Shown here in pieces: positions 8,602 to 17,670 of a stretch of 64,000 nt of DNA (position 1 is the first letter of the stretch; each line of letters opens with the position of its first letter). The notes beneath the pieces are model-generated. The model searched no databases. It was given only the letters and a program-made list of their open reading frames with translations, and was not told where the DNA came from. This DNA comes from Aquibium sp. ELW1220. GTDB taxonomy: Bacteria > Pseudomonadota > Alphaproteobacteria > Rhizobiales > Rhizobiaceae. The stretch lies in assembly GCF_030398385.1 (NCBI RefSeq), contig NZ_JAOAOQ010000010.1, positions 101,419 to 165,418 of the forward strand. Reading direction: 5' to 3'. The translations under genes were made by a program, and so were the position numbers.

Positions 8602-9678
8602 TCATCCCGTTTCGGCCATTCGCGACGACAATTCTCCCCGCCTGTCGACACACGTCAGGCCGTAGACCCGCCGCGCCGTTTCGAAGAACAGCGCATCCTT
8701 CTCGGTCTCCGTTCGACGCGACGCGATCTTCTTGAAGGCGTTCCACAACACTGGATAGGAAGCCGTTCCCTTGTCCACTGGAAAATTGCTCTCGAACATG
8801 CAGCGTTCGGCTCCGAAGATGTCGATTGCCGCGCCCATGGTGTCGCCCCAGGCGGACGACAGGTCCCGCGAGGTCGGCGGCAGGGGCCGCTCGTGGAAAT
8901 CGAAGCCGGTCATCGGCATGCCAAACCCGCCAAGCTTGACCACGACGTTGTCGAACCGCGACAGCCGCATCATGAAGTGTCGCCAGTCCTGCGCCACCTC
9001 TCCGCGGCGACCCGCATAGGGGCCGTTGCCGATCGGCCCGCCGACATGGTTGAGCACGATGGCCAGTTGCGGAAGGTCGTGCGCGAGATCGATCACGTCG
9101 ATCAGCTGCGTGTGGTACATCCAGGCGTCGAAGACGAGTTTGCGCCGCGCAAGCTGCTCCAGTCCGGCCCGTATGCCCGGGTCGTACAGCATGCCCGCAG
9201 GCTGGACGATCACCGACCCGCGGGCTTCCGGGTCGGCATGCCAGGCACTGGTGTCGCGAATGCCGCGAAAGCGTCCCCGGCCGGCCTCGACATGCGCGTC
9301 GAGCACCGGACCCACCGCCTCGCCGAGGCGCAGGTCCGCATAGCCGACGATCGCAGCGCCGACATGCGCGGCGGCCTCCCGCATCACCGCGTCTTCCGCA
9401 ATGTCCGCGACCATTTCGGTCTCGCCGACGGGGCGCATGGCTTCCGGACCGTCGGTCCGCCAATGGCACTTGCCCTCCACGAAGACGGTGGCCACCACGT
9501 TGTGGCCATTGCCGATGTCGGCGAGCATCTCGTCGAGCAGATAGCGCCCGCCCGGCTTGTCCCAGAGGTGGTGATGGGCGTCGACGATCGGCCGCTCGGG
9601 TTCGATCGCCTCCTCCGTTCGCAGCGCCAGCCAATCCTTGCGGACGGGAATGTGCTTCGGCGTGGCTTGGGAGGCCAT
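8602..9678 (-). CDS. Amidohydrolase-family (COG3618, PDC-lactonase-like) TIM-barrel hydrolase
   Basis: 358 residues of the amidohydrolase_2 family. The first-strand metal motif is VDAHHHLWD (about 32-40); later barrel landmarks are 'AIVLNHVGGP' (His near 226) and 'ERCMFESNFPVD' with the last-strand Asp/Asn region. The family includes 2-pyrone-4,6-dicarboxylate lactonase and other lactonases or decarboxylases of aromatic breakdown. It ends 7 nt before the GntR gene and starts 7 nt after the quinone-oxidoreductase-like gene, inside one operon. A TGTCGACA palindrome lies in its last codons. Confidence 0.87.
   Translation of the reverse strand: MASQATPKHIPVRKDWLALRTEEAIEPERPIVDAHHHLWDKPGGRYLLDEMLADIGNGHNVVATVFVEGKCHWRTDGPEAMRPVGETEMVADIAEDAVMREAAAHVGAAIVGYADLRLGEAVGPVLDAHVEAGRGRFRGIRDTSAWHADPEARGSVIVQPAGMLYDPGIRAGLEQLARRKLVFDAWMYHTQLIDVIDLAHDLPQLAIVLNHVGGPIGNGPYAGRRGEVAQDWRHFMMRLSRFDNVVVKLGGFGMPMTGFDFHERPLPPTSRDLSSAWGDTMGAAIDIFGAERCMFESNFPVDKGTASYPVLWNAFKKIASRRTETEKDALFFETARRVYGLTCVDRRGELSSRMAETG
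8643..8650. promoter_or_regulatory. TGTCGACA palindrome, possible GntR operator
   Basis: Perfect 8-bp palindrome inside the 3' end of the amidohydrolase gene, 49 nt upstream of the GntR start. It has the FadR/FCD-type core GT-CG-AC. Its placement would allow internal autoregulation, but being in coding sequence it could be chance. Confidence 0.35.
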
Positions 9679-9685
9679 CGCTGCG

Positions 9686-10675
9686 CTACGGGATCAGCAC
9701 GCTCGCACCCTGCGTGCGGCGGCTTTCCAATGCCCTGTGCGCGTCGGCGGCGTCGGCAAGGGCGAATGTCTGGTTGACCTGGATCCGCACCGCCCCGCGC
9801 AGCACCACGTCCATGAGGTCGTTAGCCCGGGACAGGAGTTCGGTGCGGCTGCGGACGAACCACGCGAAGGCGGCGCATGTCACGGAAAGCGATCCCATCC
9901 GGTTGAGCTCGAAGATGTCGAAGGGCGGAACCTTTCCCGACGCGGTGCCGTAGCTCACCAGCAGGCCGTGCGGCCTGAGGCAGGCGAGCGAGAGCTGGAA
10001 CGTGTCGCGGCCGACGCCGTCGAACACGACGGGCACGCCTTCGCCTGCGGTCAGTTGCCGGACGCGGGCGACGACGTCCTCCTCGCTCGACACGAGGGCG
10101 TGATGACAGCCATTGGCGCGGGCGATGCCGGCCTTCTCCTGCGAGCCGACGACACCGACGACCCTCGCGCCGAGATGCGCGGCCCACTGAGTCAGGATCG
10201 TGCCGACGCCACCGGCTGCGGCATGGACGACGATCGTGTCGCCGGGCTTCACCGGATAGACGCTCTTGAGCAGATACTGCGCCGTCAATCCCTTCACGAT
10301 CATGCCTGCGGCGGTCACGTCGTCGATCTCGTCGGGAAGGAGGACCAGGCGGCTCGCATCGAAAAGGCGCGCCTCGGCATAGGCGCCGGGCGGGAAGGCC
10401 GGTCCGCCAGCCGCATAGGCCACCCGGTCGCCCACCTTCACGTCGGTGACGCCAGGCCCGACCTTCTCGACGACGCCGGCGGCCTCGCCGCCCAGCACGT
10501 GCGGCAGGGACGGCAGCGGATACCGGCCCTCGCGATTGTGCGTGTCCGCGAAGTTCAGCCCGATCGCCGTGTGCCGCACATAGGCCTGGCCGGGACCCGG
10601 CTCGCCGATCTCGACGTCCTCGTAGCGCAGCTTTTCGGGACCGCCATATTCATGAACGCGAACCGCCTTGACCAT
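9686..10675 (-). CDS. NADPH:quinone oxidoreductase-like MDR-family enzyme
   Basis: 329 residues of the zinc-independent medium-chain dehydrogenase/reductase family. Seen are the N-terminal GroES-like domain ('MVKAVRVHEYGGPEKL', 'LGGEAAGVVEKVG') and the Rossmann motif 'AAAGGVGTILTQWA' with AAxGGVG that binds NADPH. No structural-zinc cysteine cluster is present, which fits quinone reductase / enoyl reductase members. The ATG at 10675 follows AGGGAAG. It sits between DUF35 and amidohydrolase genes; it may reduce an enone or quinone intermediate. Confidence 0.9.
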   Translation of the reverse strand: MVKAVRVHEYGGPEKLRYEDVEIGEPGPGQAYVRHTAIGLNFADTHNREGRYPLPSLPHVLGGEAAGVVEKVGPGVTDVKVGDRVAYAAGGPAFPPGAYAEARLFDASRLVLLPDEIDDVTAAGMIVKGLTAQYLLKSVYPVKPGDTIVVHAAAGGVGTILTQWAAHLGARVVGVVGSQEKAGIARANGCHHALVSSEEDVVARVRQLTAGEGVPVVFDGVGRDTFQLSLACLRPHGLLVSYGTASGKVPPFDIFELNRMGSLSVTCAAFAWFVRSRTELLSRANDLMDVVLRGAVRIQVNQTFALADAADAHRALESRRTQGASVLIP

Positions 10676-10689
10676 CGTCTGTCTTCCCT

Positions 10690-11106
10690 TCAATCCGCGA
10701 ATTCGAAGCGGGGCAGCGCCACGCCGTCGGCCATGGCGACGACCTTCAGGCGCACCCTGCGGCCGATCGGCCGCTGATCCGGCTCCGGATCCTCGATCAG
10801 GTTGCTGATCAGCGTCGGCCCCTCGTCCAGCCGCACGGCGATGACGTTGTAGGGCGCCGGGTAGGCCGGCAGGTACTGCTTGTGAAACGTCACCCAGCTC
10901 AGGAGCTCGCCGCCGCCGGAGACCGGCTTCCAGTCGCTGGCGGGCGACAGGCAGGCATGGCAGGCGGGGCCGGGCGGATAGCGCCAGGCGCCGCAATCGC
11001 GGCAGCACTGCAGGTGCATGCGCCCGTCGTCCTTCATGTGCCGCCAGAACGGCTCGTCATAGAGCCCCAGGACGCGGGGCGGGGTGGCGGCGGTCTGGGT
11101 CGGCAT
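10690..11106 (-). CDS. DUF35 / Zn-ribbon OB-fold protein, partner of the adjacent thiolase
   Basis: 138 residues: an N-terminal rubredoxin-like zinc ribbon with two Cys-x2-Cys pairs (CRDC and CHAC, about 35-52) and a C-terminal OB-fold ('WVTFHKQYLPAY', 'YNVIAVRLDEGPTLISN'). Family members bind CoA esters and form a complex with the thiolase encoded next door, for example in acetoacetyl-CoA thiolase/HMG-CoA synthase or steroid-degrading aldolase pairs. It starts 5 nt after the thiolase stop, the usual gene order for such pairs. Confidence 0.9.
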   Translation of the reverse strand: MPTQTAATPPRVLGLYDEPFWRHMKDDGRMHLQCCRDCGAWRYPPGPACHACLSPASDWKPVSGGGELLSWVTFHKQYLPAYPAPYNVIAVRLDEGPTLISNLIEDPEPDQRPIGRRVRLKVVAMADGVALPRFEFAD

Positions 11107-11111
11107 CGCGT

Positions 11112-12269
11112 TCACGCTCCGTAGATGATCGAGACGGCCTTGCCGGCGACGTCGGACGTGTAGTGCACGCGGCGGCAGTTCTCGATCTGGCGGTCGCCGC
11201 ATTCGCCGCGCGCCTGGCGCACGCATTCGATCTGGTGGTTCCAGCCCTGCATGTAGGACTCCGAGAGATGGCCACCGCTGGTGTTGGTCGGGAGGAGGCC
11301 GCCGAGACCGATGCCCTTTTCGCGCATGAAGCGGCCGGATTCGCCGATGCCGCAATAGCCATAGCCCTCCAGCGCCAGCGGCACGTGCACGGAGAAGCTG
11401 TCATAGACCTGCAGCACGTCGATGTCCGACGGATCGAGCCCGGAAGCGCCGAAGATCTGCTCGGCCACCGCCTGCTGTGCCGGCCTGTAGAAATCGGTCA
11501 GGCGCGGTTCCAGGCTGGTGGCGCCCTGGTTCAGGTCGAAACGCCCCACTGCCTCGATGCTGACGGCGCGCGGCGACAGCTTCCTGGCCAGCCCCGCCTC
11601 CGCGATGATCAGCGCCACCCCACCGTCGTTGATCAGGCAGTAGTCGAAGAGCCGGAGCGGCTCGGTGATGTAGGGGGCGGCCATGTAGTCGTCGAGCGAG
11701 ATCGGCTTGCGCTGGATGGCGTTGGGATTGCGCGACGATCCCTCGCGCTGGGCCACCGCGACATGGCCGAGATCGCGCTCGCTGACGCCGTGGAGTTCGC
11801 AGAAGCGGCGAAACATCAGCGCGTAGAGCGCTCCCTGCGAGGTCAGCCCCCAGGGTGCATGGTAGACATAGGACAGGAACTGGTCGCCGCCCATCGCCTG
11901 CGGTCCGCCATACTGCGTGCCGACCGACCGCTGGTCGTTGCCGTAGACCAGCGCCACGACGTCGGCAGCGCCCGACTCGATCGCCATGCAGGCCTGGACG
12001 ACCGACAGCACCGCGTCGGCCTGGTCGCCCCAGCGGACGTTGAGGCCCACCACCTCTGCCATGCGTTCATAGGCGGTCGTCGGTCCGACGATGAGGCCGT
12101 TGACCTGCTCCTTGCCGATCCCCGCGTCGGCGAGTGCATTGCGCAGAGCGCCGGCCGCATAGCCGTAGCAGTCGTCGGGACGTTCGCCGGCCCGCACCCG
12201 ATGCCAGTCGCTCACCCAGTCGGTGTGGCCGACGCCGATGACGGAGGCCACGCGCTTCAGCGATTTCAT
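11112..12269 (-). CDS. Thiolase-superfamily protein (SCP2/lipid-transfer-like, DUF35-associated)
   Basis: 385 residues of the thiolase fold. The nucleophile-position Cys94 lies in 'VVQACMAIESGAADV', the C-terminal His in 'NTSGGHLSES', and a further Cys in 'WNHQIECVRQARG'. DUF35-paired thiolases act as acyl-CoA thiolases or as retro-aldolases (Ltp2-like) that release acetyl- or propionyl-CoA from side chains. It starts with ATGA overlap to the CoA-transferase stop and is followed 5 nt later by DUF35. In this operon it probably performs the final carbon-carbon cleavage on a CoA thioester. Confidence 0.9.
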   Translation of the reverse strand: MKSLKRVASVIGVGHTDWVSDWHRVRAGERPDDCYGYAAGALRNALADAGIGKEQVNGLIVGPTTAYERMAEVVGLNVRWGDQADAVLSVVQACMAIESGAADVVALVYGNDQRSVGTQYGGPQAMGGDQFLSYVYHAPWGLTSQGALYALMFRRFCELHGVSERDLGHVAVAQREGSSRNPNAIQRKPISLDDYMAAPYITEPLRLFDYCLINDGGVALIIAEAGLARKLSPRAVSIEAVGRFDLNQGATSLEPRLTDFYRPAQQAVAEQIFGASGLDPSDIDVLQVYDSFSVHVPLALEGYGYCGIGESGRFMREKGIGLGGLLPTNTSGGHLSESYMQGWNHQIECVRQARGECGDRQIENCRRVHYTSDVAGKAVSIIYGA

Positions 12270-13477
12270 TTGAACACTCCGGCGGTTTCGAGCCTGTCGA
12301 GTTCGGTGTCTGACAAACCAAGCAGGTCGCCCAGCACGTCGCGCGTATGCTCGCCCAGCAAAGGCGGGCGCGCGAGTTCGACGCGCTCGCCGTCGACCCG
12401 GTAGGGCGGGGAGGCGTAAAGGCTGTGGCCGAGTTCCGGGTGCGCGACACGCTGCCAGTAGTCGCGCTCCGCCAGCTGACGGTCGTGCTCGATCAGGTGT
12501 CGCGCATTCGCCACGAGGGCGGCGGGAATGCCTGCTGTCCGCAGCGTCTCCGCGACGAGATCGGCACCCTTTTCGGCAGCCCAGGCGCCCACCAGCCGGT
12601 CGATCTCGCTCCGCGCGCCCAGGCGTGCCTCGACGGAGGCGAACCGTTCCGCCATCGCGGCGCCGCCGAGTATTGCGGCGAGGATGGCCCACTGCTCGTC
12701 CGTCGCCACCGTGATCGCGCACCAGGCGTCGTCGCCGGCGCAGCGATAGATGCCTTGCGGCGCCATCCTCCACGACGCGTTGCCGGGTTGCGGCCTGTCG
12801 TGCTGTTCGGCCGCACACCGGACCATGGCCGAGCCGATGAAGTTGATGGTCGATTCGACCTGCGACAGGTCGATCTTCATGCCTTCGCCGGTCAGCCGCC
12901 TGTGCCTCAGGGCGGCCAGGACCGCGAAGGCGGCATGGTACGGGTTTGCGGCATGATCGGGATAATGCGTGCCCGGTCCGACGGGATCGTCGGCGCGGTA
13001 GCCCGTCGACCACATCAGGCCGGTGACGGCGCTGATGGTCATGCCGACGCCGAGCAGTTCGGCGCGCGGGCCGTCCTCGCCATACATCGGCATCGAAAGG
13101 TAGACGATGTCGGGCTTGATCCGCCGCACCGTCTCGTAGTCCATGCCCAGCCGCTCCATCGCCCCCGGGCCGAAATTGTTGGAGACGACGTCCGAGTGCC
13201 GGACGATGTCGTGCGCGATCCGCCGTCCCTCCTCCGACTTGAGGTCGAGCACGACGCTTTTCTTGCCGGTGTTGCGCGAGGCGAAGTAGCCGCTGCGGTT
13301 GACGCCGGACCTGCGATCCTTGAACGGCCCGCCGGTGCGCACTGAATCGAGGCGCACCGAACTCTCGATCTTGATGACGTCGGCGCCGAAGTCGGAGAAG
13401 ATCTTGGTCCCGAAAGGACCCGCGCCGGCCCAGGTGAAGTCTGCGAGACGGACGTCGGAAAGGAAGTCCGGTTTCAT
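12266..13477 (-). CDS. CaiB/BaiF family CoA-transferase (first of two)
   Basis: 403 residues, class III CoA-transferase that moves CoA between carboxylic acids. The N-terminal 'FSDFGADVIKIES' and the covalent-intermediate Asp174 (HYPDHAANP) are present, followed by the conserved 'GEGMKIDLSQVES'. It overlaps genes on both sides by ATGA, showing tight translational coupling with the second CoA-transferase and the thiolase. The two CoA-transferase genes together may encode one heteromeric enzyme activating the operon's substrate to a CoA thioester. Confidence 0.92.
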   Translation of the reverse strand: MKPDFLSDVRLADFTWAGAGPFGTKIFSDFGADVIKIESSVRLDSVRTGGPFKDRRSGVNRSGYFASRNTGKKSVVLDLKSEEGRRIAHDIVRHSDVVSNNFGPGAMERLGMDYETVRRIKPDIVYLSMPMYGEDGPRAELLGVGMTISAVTGLMWSTGYRADDPVGPGTHYPDHAANPYHAAFAVLAALRHRRLTGEGMKIDLSQVESTINFIGSAMVRCAAEQHDRPQPGNASWRMAPQGIYRCAGDDAWCAITVATDEQWAILAAILGGAAMAERFASVEARLGARSEIDRLVGAWAAEKGADLVAETLRTAGIPAALVANARHLIEHDRQLAERDYWQRVAHPELGHSLYASPPYRVDGERVELARPPLLGEHTRDVLGDLLGLSDTELDRLETAGVFK

Positions 13478-14640
13478 CCTGCGCGCTCCGTGAGGCCGGC
13501 GTCGGCCGATCCCAGCGCAGGGGCGGGGGACGCGGTCCAGACCTGCGGATCGAGCTTGTAAGGCGGTCCAGGGAAGGCCACCGCGCTGCCATCGGCAAGC
13601 TGCACGGAGCGATAGAAGCCGCGATGCGCCAGTTGCGGATCACTGAAGGTTTCCGAGAGCCGGTTCACCGGTCCCATCACGATGCGCCGGGCGAGCGCTT
13701 CGGCGGTCAGCGTCTCCTTGTCACGCTCCATCGTGAAGGCAGTGAACAGCGTCCGGAACCCGGCACGCGCTTCGGCCGTCAGGCGCCACTCGCGGTCGAC
13801 CCATCTGTCCTGCGACAGCGCATCACCGGAGGGATGGCCGACCTCGACCATCCAGGCGACCAGCGATCGCCACGAGGCGCCGAGCGACAGGGGCGACGCC
13901 AGGAAGACATAGCCGTCGCGGCACGGGAAGATGTCCTCGGTCGCGTCGCGCGTGCCAGCGCCGCCACGGGTCGATATCCGCTGTTCGAGGTCCCAGACCT
14001 GGACGGCGTTCTGCAGCGAATGGGCGATGCACTCCTGGATCGACACGTCGATCACATGGCCTCGGCCGGTGCGTTCGGCATCGGCCAGCGCGATCGCGGT
14101 GACGGTCGCGGCATAGATCGAGCCGACCATCGTCGCCTGGTCGAAGGGCAGCGACAGCGGCGCGTCCTCGATGCGGCCTGACATCCACGCGATGCCGCCC
14201 GCCGCCTGGAGCACGAGGTCCGAAGCCGGTGCGTCGGCCATCGGTCCGGTCATGCCGTAGGGCGAGATCGCCGTCACCACCGCCCGCGGCTGAATTGCCG
14301 CGACCCGCTCGACGTCGCCGTAGAACGGTCCGCCGCGCTCCAGAAGGACAATGTCGGATCGTGCCACCAGCCGCTCCAGCGCAGCCGTCGCGCCCTGTGC
14401 CGCCTCGTCGATGACGATGCTCTTCTTGCTGGCGTTGAGGAAGGCGAAACGGGCGAAATCACCCGTCAGACCTTCCTGCCTGTCCGCCAGCCCTTCGGGG
14501 GGCTCGACCAGGATGACCTCAGCGCCGAGATCGGCGAAGAGCCGGCCTGCGTAGAGCCCGAACTGCCGGGTGAGATCCAGGACCCGAACACCGGAATAGG
14601 GCCGGGAAGGGCGGGTGCCGCTGGCGGTCTCGCCGGTCAT
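13474..14640 (-). CDS. CaiB/BaiF family CoA-transferase-like protein (second), catalytic Asp apparently missing
   Basis: 388 residues with the family's first Rossmann-like half ('RVLDLTRQFGLYAGRLFADLG', 'ISPYGMTGP') and 'GRGHVIDVSIQECI'. By eye alignment to formyl-CoA transferase, the catalytic Asp position (family xxD-x-V-A-G-x-Y-A) reads Q-A-T-M-V-G-S-I-Y-A, that is Thr; Asp167 is three residues upstream. It might be a non-catalytic partner of the neighbouring CoA-transferase. It shares ATGA overlaps with that gene and with the TRAP permease gene. Confidence 0.88.
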   Translation of the reverse strand: MTGETASGTRPSRPYSGVRVLDLTRQFGLYAGRLFADLGAEVILVEPPEGLADRQEGLTGDFARFAFLNASKKSIVIDEAAQGATAALERLVARSDIVLLERGGPFYGDVERVAAIQPRAVVTAISPYGMTGPMADAPASDLVLQAAGGIAWMSGRIEDAPLSLPFDQATMVGSIYAATVTAIALADAERTGRGHVIDVSIQECIAHSLQNAVQVWDLEQRISTRGGAGTRDATEDIFPCRDGYVFLASPLSLGASWRSLVAWMVEVGHPSGDALSQDRWVDREWRLTAEARAGFRTLFTAFTMERDKETLTAEALARRIVMGPVNRLSETFSDPQLAHRGFYRSVQLADGSAVAFPGPPYKLDPQVWTASPAPALGSADAGLTERAG

Positions 14641-15950
14641 CAGTTCATCGACCTCGGCAGATAGAGGGCGAGATCCGGGAAGGACAGCAGGAGCACCAGC
14701 ATCACGGCACAGGCGATCATGAAGGGCCAGAGCGCCGCGAAGATTTCCTCCAGCGTCACCATGTTGCCCGCCGCGCCCTTGACCACGAAGCAGTTGATGC
14801 CGACGGGCGGCGTGATGGCGCCGATCTCGGCCAGCACGATCACGTAGACGCCGAACCACAGCGGGTCGAAGCCGAGCCCCATCATCACCGGATGGGTAAT
14901 CGGCAGCGAGATGGCGAGCAGCGAAGGCGCGTCCATCAGCATTCCCAGAATGAGGTAGATGAACGTCACCATCGTCACGACCACCCAGATCGGCAGGCCG
15001 CCGTCGACGAGCACGGTGTGGATCGCGCCCGAGACGCCGCTGAGCGCCAGAAACCGGGCGAACAGGAGGCCGCCGATGATGATGGCGAAGATCATGGCGG
15101 TGAGGGTCACCGTGTCGATCAGGGTGCGCCCGAGCCCGAGGCCGCGCAGGCCGCGCTGTCGGATCAGCGCCATGACGAAGGTCACCAGCGCGCCGATGCC
15201 GCCAGCCTCCGTGGGCGTGAACACGCCGCCGTAGAGCCCGCCCAGCATGATGGCGATGACGAGGAAGAGCGGCCCGACCATCCGCAGCGACCAGAAGCGT
15301 TCGCGCCAGGAGTAGCGGCGGTCGTCGGCCGGCGCGATGCCCGGCTTGAGTAGCGCGACGATCAGGATGGTTGCGCCGATCAGAGCGGCGAAGACGATGC
15401 CGGGCAGGATGCCGGCGATCAGCAGGCGTCCGATCGGAGCGTTCGTCAGGATGCCGTAGACGACCATCAGCGCGCTCGGCGGGATAAGCACCGCCAGCGT
15501 ACCGGCGATCGCGATCGAGGCCGCACCGAAGCCGCGGTCGTAACCGCGCTCGATCATCTCCGGCAGGGCGAGCTTGGTGAACAGCGTGGCCGTCCCGACG
15601 CTCGATCCGGACGCGGCGCCGAAGGCCGCCGCCGCACCGGTGCTGGCGATGGCGAGACCGCCGGGCAGACGGCCGAACCATTTGGCGCAGGCGTCGAACA
15701 GGTCGCTGCCGATGCCCGCCCGCATGGCGAAGAAGCCCATCAGCAGGAACATCGGGATGACGCTGAAGTGGAAGCTGCTGACGACGGAGTAGTAGAGCGT
15801 CCCCACGATCGAGATCGCGGCGGTGAAGTTGTTCAGCGCGATCAGGCCGGCGAAGCCGACGGCGGTGAGCGCCACCATGATCGGCGCGCCGAGCAGGATG
15901 GAGGCCAGAAGGGCGAAGACGCCCGCAAAACCGATGGCCAGGCTAGACAT
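14640..15950 (-). CDS. TRAP transporter large permease (DctM type)
   Basis: 436 residues, about a dozen hydrophobic spans, the ion-coupled channel of a TRAP importer in the inner membrane. Typical DctM segments are 'AAFGAASGSSVGTATLFT', 'MIERGYDRGFGAASIA', 'LIPPSALMVVYG' and 'IGAITPPVGINCFVV'. The start at 15950 overlaps the small-permease stop by 8 nt; a longer frame to 15995 lacks support. It works with the DctQ and DctP proteins encoded immediately upstream to import the organic acid that the operon degrades. Confidence 0.95.
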   Translation of the reverse strand: MSSLAIGFAGVFALLASILLGAPIMVALTAVGFAGLIALNNFTAAISIVGTLYYSVVSSFHFSVIPMFLLMGFFAMRAGIGSDLFDACAKWFGRLPGGLAIASTGAAAAFGAASGSSVGTATLFTKLALPEMIERGYDRGFGAASIAIAGTLAVLIPPSALMVVYGILTNAPIGRLLIAGILPGIVFAALIGATILIVALLKPGIAPADDRRYSWRERFWSLRMVGPLFLVIAIMLGGLYGGVFTPTEAGGIGALVTFVMALIRQRGLRGLGLGRTLIDTVTLTAMIFAIIIGGLLFARFLALSGVSGAIHTVLVDGGLPIWVVVTMVTFIYLILGMLMDAPSLLAISLPITHPVMMGLGFDPLWFGVYVIVLAEIGAITPPVGINCFVVKGAAGNMVTLEEIFAALWPFMIACAVMLVLLLSFPDLALYLPRSMN

Positions 15951-16488
15951 GTCCGTCCATCGCCTCGTCTTCCGGTTTCCGTTCGTTGAAGCCACGGATC
16001 AGCGCCGTTCCGACAGCGTCGAGCAGGAACTGGATGGAGATCAGCGCGGTGCCGAGGCTGACTGCCATCTTCGAGGGCCAGATCGAGAACTGGATCGTCG
16101 AGCCCCAGATCTGCTCGTTCATGCGCCAGGACCGTATGGCGTACTGGAAGGTCCCGTAGGTGATTGCCGCAAACAGCAGGAAGCCCACCACCGACCAGAA
16201 GAAGGCGAGCCAGCGGCGCGTCGCCGGCGACAGCCGCGAGGTCAGGAACACCGTGCTCACGTGGTCGCGCTGGAACAGCGCATAGGCAAAGGGCAGCATG
16301 ATCGCGCCGACCAGCAGCGACTGGGTGATTTCGAGCGCGGCCGGCAGCGGCCAGTTGATGAGCTTGCGCAGGAACGCGTTGGTGTCGATCACGACCATGA
16401 TGGCAAAGGTGAAGGCGCCAGCCAGGACGGCGAACATCCAGAGCGTCCGGCCATAGAGGCTGTAGAGCTTCAGGAACCCGTCCTGCAC
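15943..16488 (-). CDS. TRAP transporter small permease (DctQ type)
   Basis: 181 residues with four predicted membrane spans ('LWMFAVLAGAFTFAIMVV', 'EITQSLLVGAIMLPFAYAL', 'WLAFFWSVVGFLLFAAI' and a C-terminal one), the DctQ layout. The GTG at 16488 is chosen because it follows a perfect AAGGAGG with 7-nt spacing, whereas the open frame upstream has no signal. Partner of the DctM protein downstream and DctP upstream, from which it is separated by a strong stem-loop. Confidence 0.9.
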   Translation of the reverse strand: MQDGFLKLYSLYGRTLWMFAVLAGAFTFAIMVVIDTNAFLRKLINWPLPAALEITQSLLVGAIMLPFAYALFQRDHVSTVFLTSRLSPATRRWLAFFWSVVGFLLFAAITYGTFQYAIRSWRMNEQIWGSTIQFSIWPSKMAVSLGTALISIQFLLDAVGTALIRGFNERKPEDEAMDGHV

Positions 16489-16513
16489 GGCGATCCTCCT
16501 TCGGTCGCGAGGG

Positions 16514-16538
16514 GAGGCGCGGCTCGTCGCCGCGCCTC
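16514..16538 (-). promoter_or_regulatory. Intercistronic stem-loop between dctP and dctQ
   Basis: Perfect 10-bp GC-rich stem (GAGGCGCGGC with its complement) and a 5-nt loop, in the 65-nt gap between the binding-protein gene and the membrane-protein genes. There is no T-run after it. Such structures commonly stabilise the upstream mRNA or attenuate transcription so that the binding protein is made in excess. Confidence 0.65.
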
Positions 16539-16553
16539 TGTCGTCGGGTCTCG

Positions 16554-17582
16554 TCAGTTGGTGAGTTCGCCGATGACGCGGTCGGCATCGGCGGCCGGCA
16601 TGCCGGCGGCAACCGCGCGGTCCTTCCAGCTGTTGCGAACGCCCTGGACCCGGTCGGAGCCAAGCGTCACCTTCAGGAATTCCTCGGCCGGGATGGAGTC
16701 GATGATCTCGACCGTCCCTTCCGCCTTCCACTTCGCCTTCAGCTCGTCTTCCTTGGCCCGGAAGAGGCGCAGCAGTTCGGTCAGGTGGTCGCCCTTGAGC
16801 GAGTCGATGACCTTCTTTTCCTCATCCGTCAGCGATGCGTACTTGTCGGTGTTCATGACGATGATGTGGCCCCAGGAGGCGCCCATCGGCACGTCGACGA
16901 AGTACTTGGCCACCTCGTGCAGCTTGAAGGCATCGACCAGCGCGATGTCGGCGGCCGAGCAGTCGAGCACGTTGTTCGACATCGCCTCGTAGGCCTCGAC
17001 GTCCGCCATGCCGACCGACACGGCACCCAAGGCCTCGAGCGTCGCGGGCAGCGCCACGCCGTAGGACCGGATGCGCTTGCCCTTGAAGTCCTCCAGCGTG
17101 CGGATCGGCTTGTTGCAGATGAAGCCGTAGGGCGGCAGCGGCCGCACGGCGACGAGCTTGAGCTTGTACTTGGCCAGTTCCTCGCCGAAGGCCGGAATCT
17201 CGGCATGCCATTTCAGCATCAGTTCGCCGAGTTCCTGCTGGCTCTTCGGCTGCGGCCAGAAGAAGGGGATCGCATTGTTGATGACGAACTGGTCCGGGAA
17301 ATAGGGCGTGACCAGATTGCCCATGTCGATGACCGCGTTCTCGATCGCGGTGGGAATCTCGCCCACCGTGGCCAGCACGCCGCCATACTGGATGTCGATC
17401 TTCATCTCGCCGTTGGACCGCTTGGCGGTCTCGTCGACGGCCCACTGCGCCGCGGCCGCATACATCGAACAGCACTGCGGCAGGTGCTCGCCCCAGCGCA
17501 GGGTGGTGTCGGCGGATGCCACCGCCGTCATCGCCGCGGACGCGGTCAGCGCCGCGAACATCGTCTTCATGATCTTCAGCAT
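16554..17582 (-). CDS. TRAP transporter periplasmic solute-binding protein (DctP family)
   Basis: 342 residues with a signal peptide ending near ...AVASADTTLRWGEH (about residue 24). Family landmarks are 'DMGNLVTPYFPDQF', 'LKLVAVRPLPPYGFICNKP', 'DFKGKRIRSYG' and 'DCSAADIALVDAFKLHEVAKY'. The Arg of 'KGKRIRSYG' corresponds to the region that usually clamps the substrate carboxylate. A GGGAGGAG ribosome binding site precedes the ATG. The layout suggests a carboxylate ligand; which one is unknown. Confidence 0.93.
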   Translation of the reverse strand: MLKIMKTMFAALTASAAMTAVASADTTLRWGEHLPQCCSMYAAAAQWAVDETAKRSNGEMKIDIQYGGVLATVGEIPTAIENAVIDMGNLVTPYFPDQFVINNAIPFFWPQPKSQQELGELMLKWHAEIPAFGEELAKYKLKLVAVRPLPPYGFICNKPIRTLEDFKGKRIRSYGVALPATLEALGAVSVGMADVEAYEAMSNNVLDCSAADIALVDAFKLHEVAKYFVDVPMGASWGHIIVMNTDKYASLTDEEKKVIDSLKGDHLTELLRLFRAKEDELKAKWKAEGTVEIIDSIPAEEFLKVTLGSDRVQGVRNSWKDRAVAAGMPAADADRVIGELTN

Positions 17583-17670
17583 GATCTCCTCCCAGAGACA
17601 ATCTTGCGCGATTGCGACGCCCGTGCCAGCACCCGGTTGCGCGACCCGGCAGGCCTGTCCAGTCGGGCGG

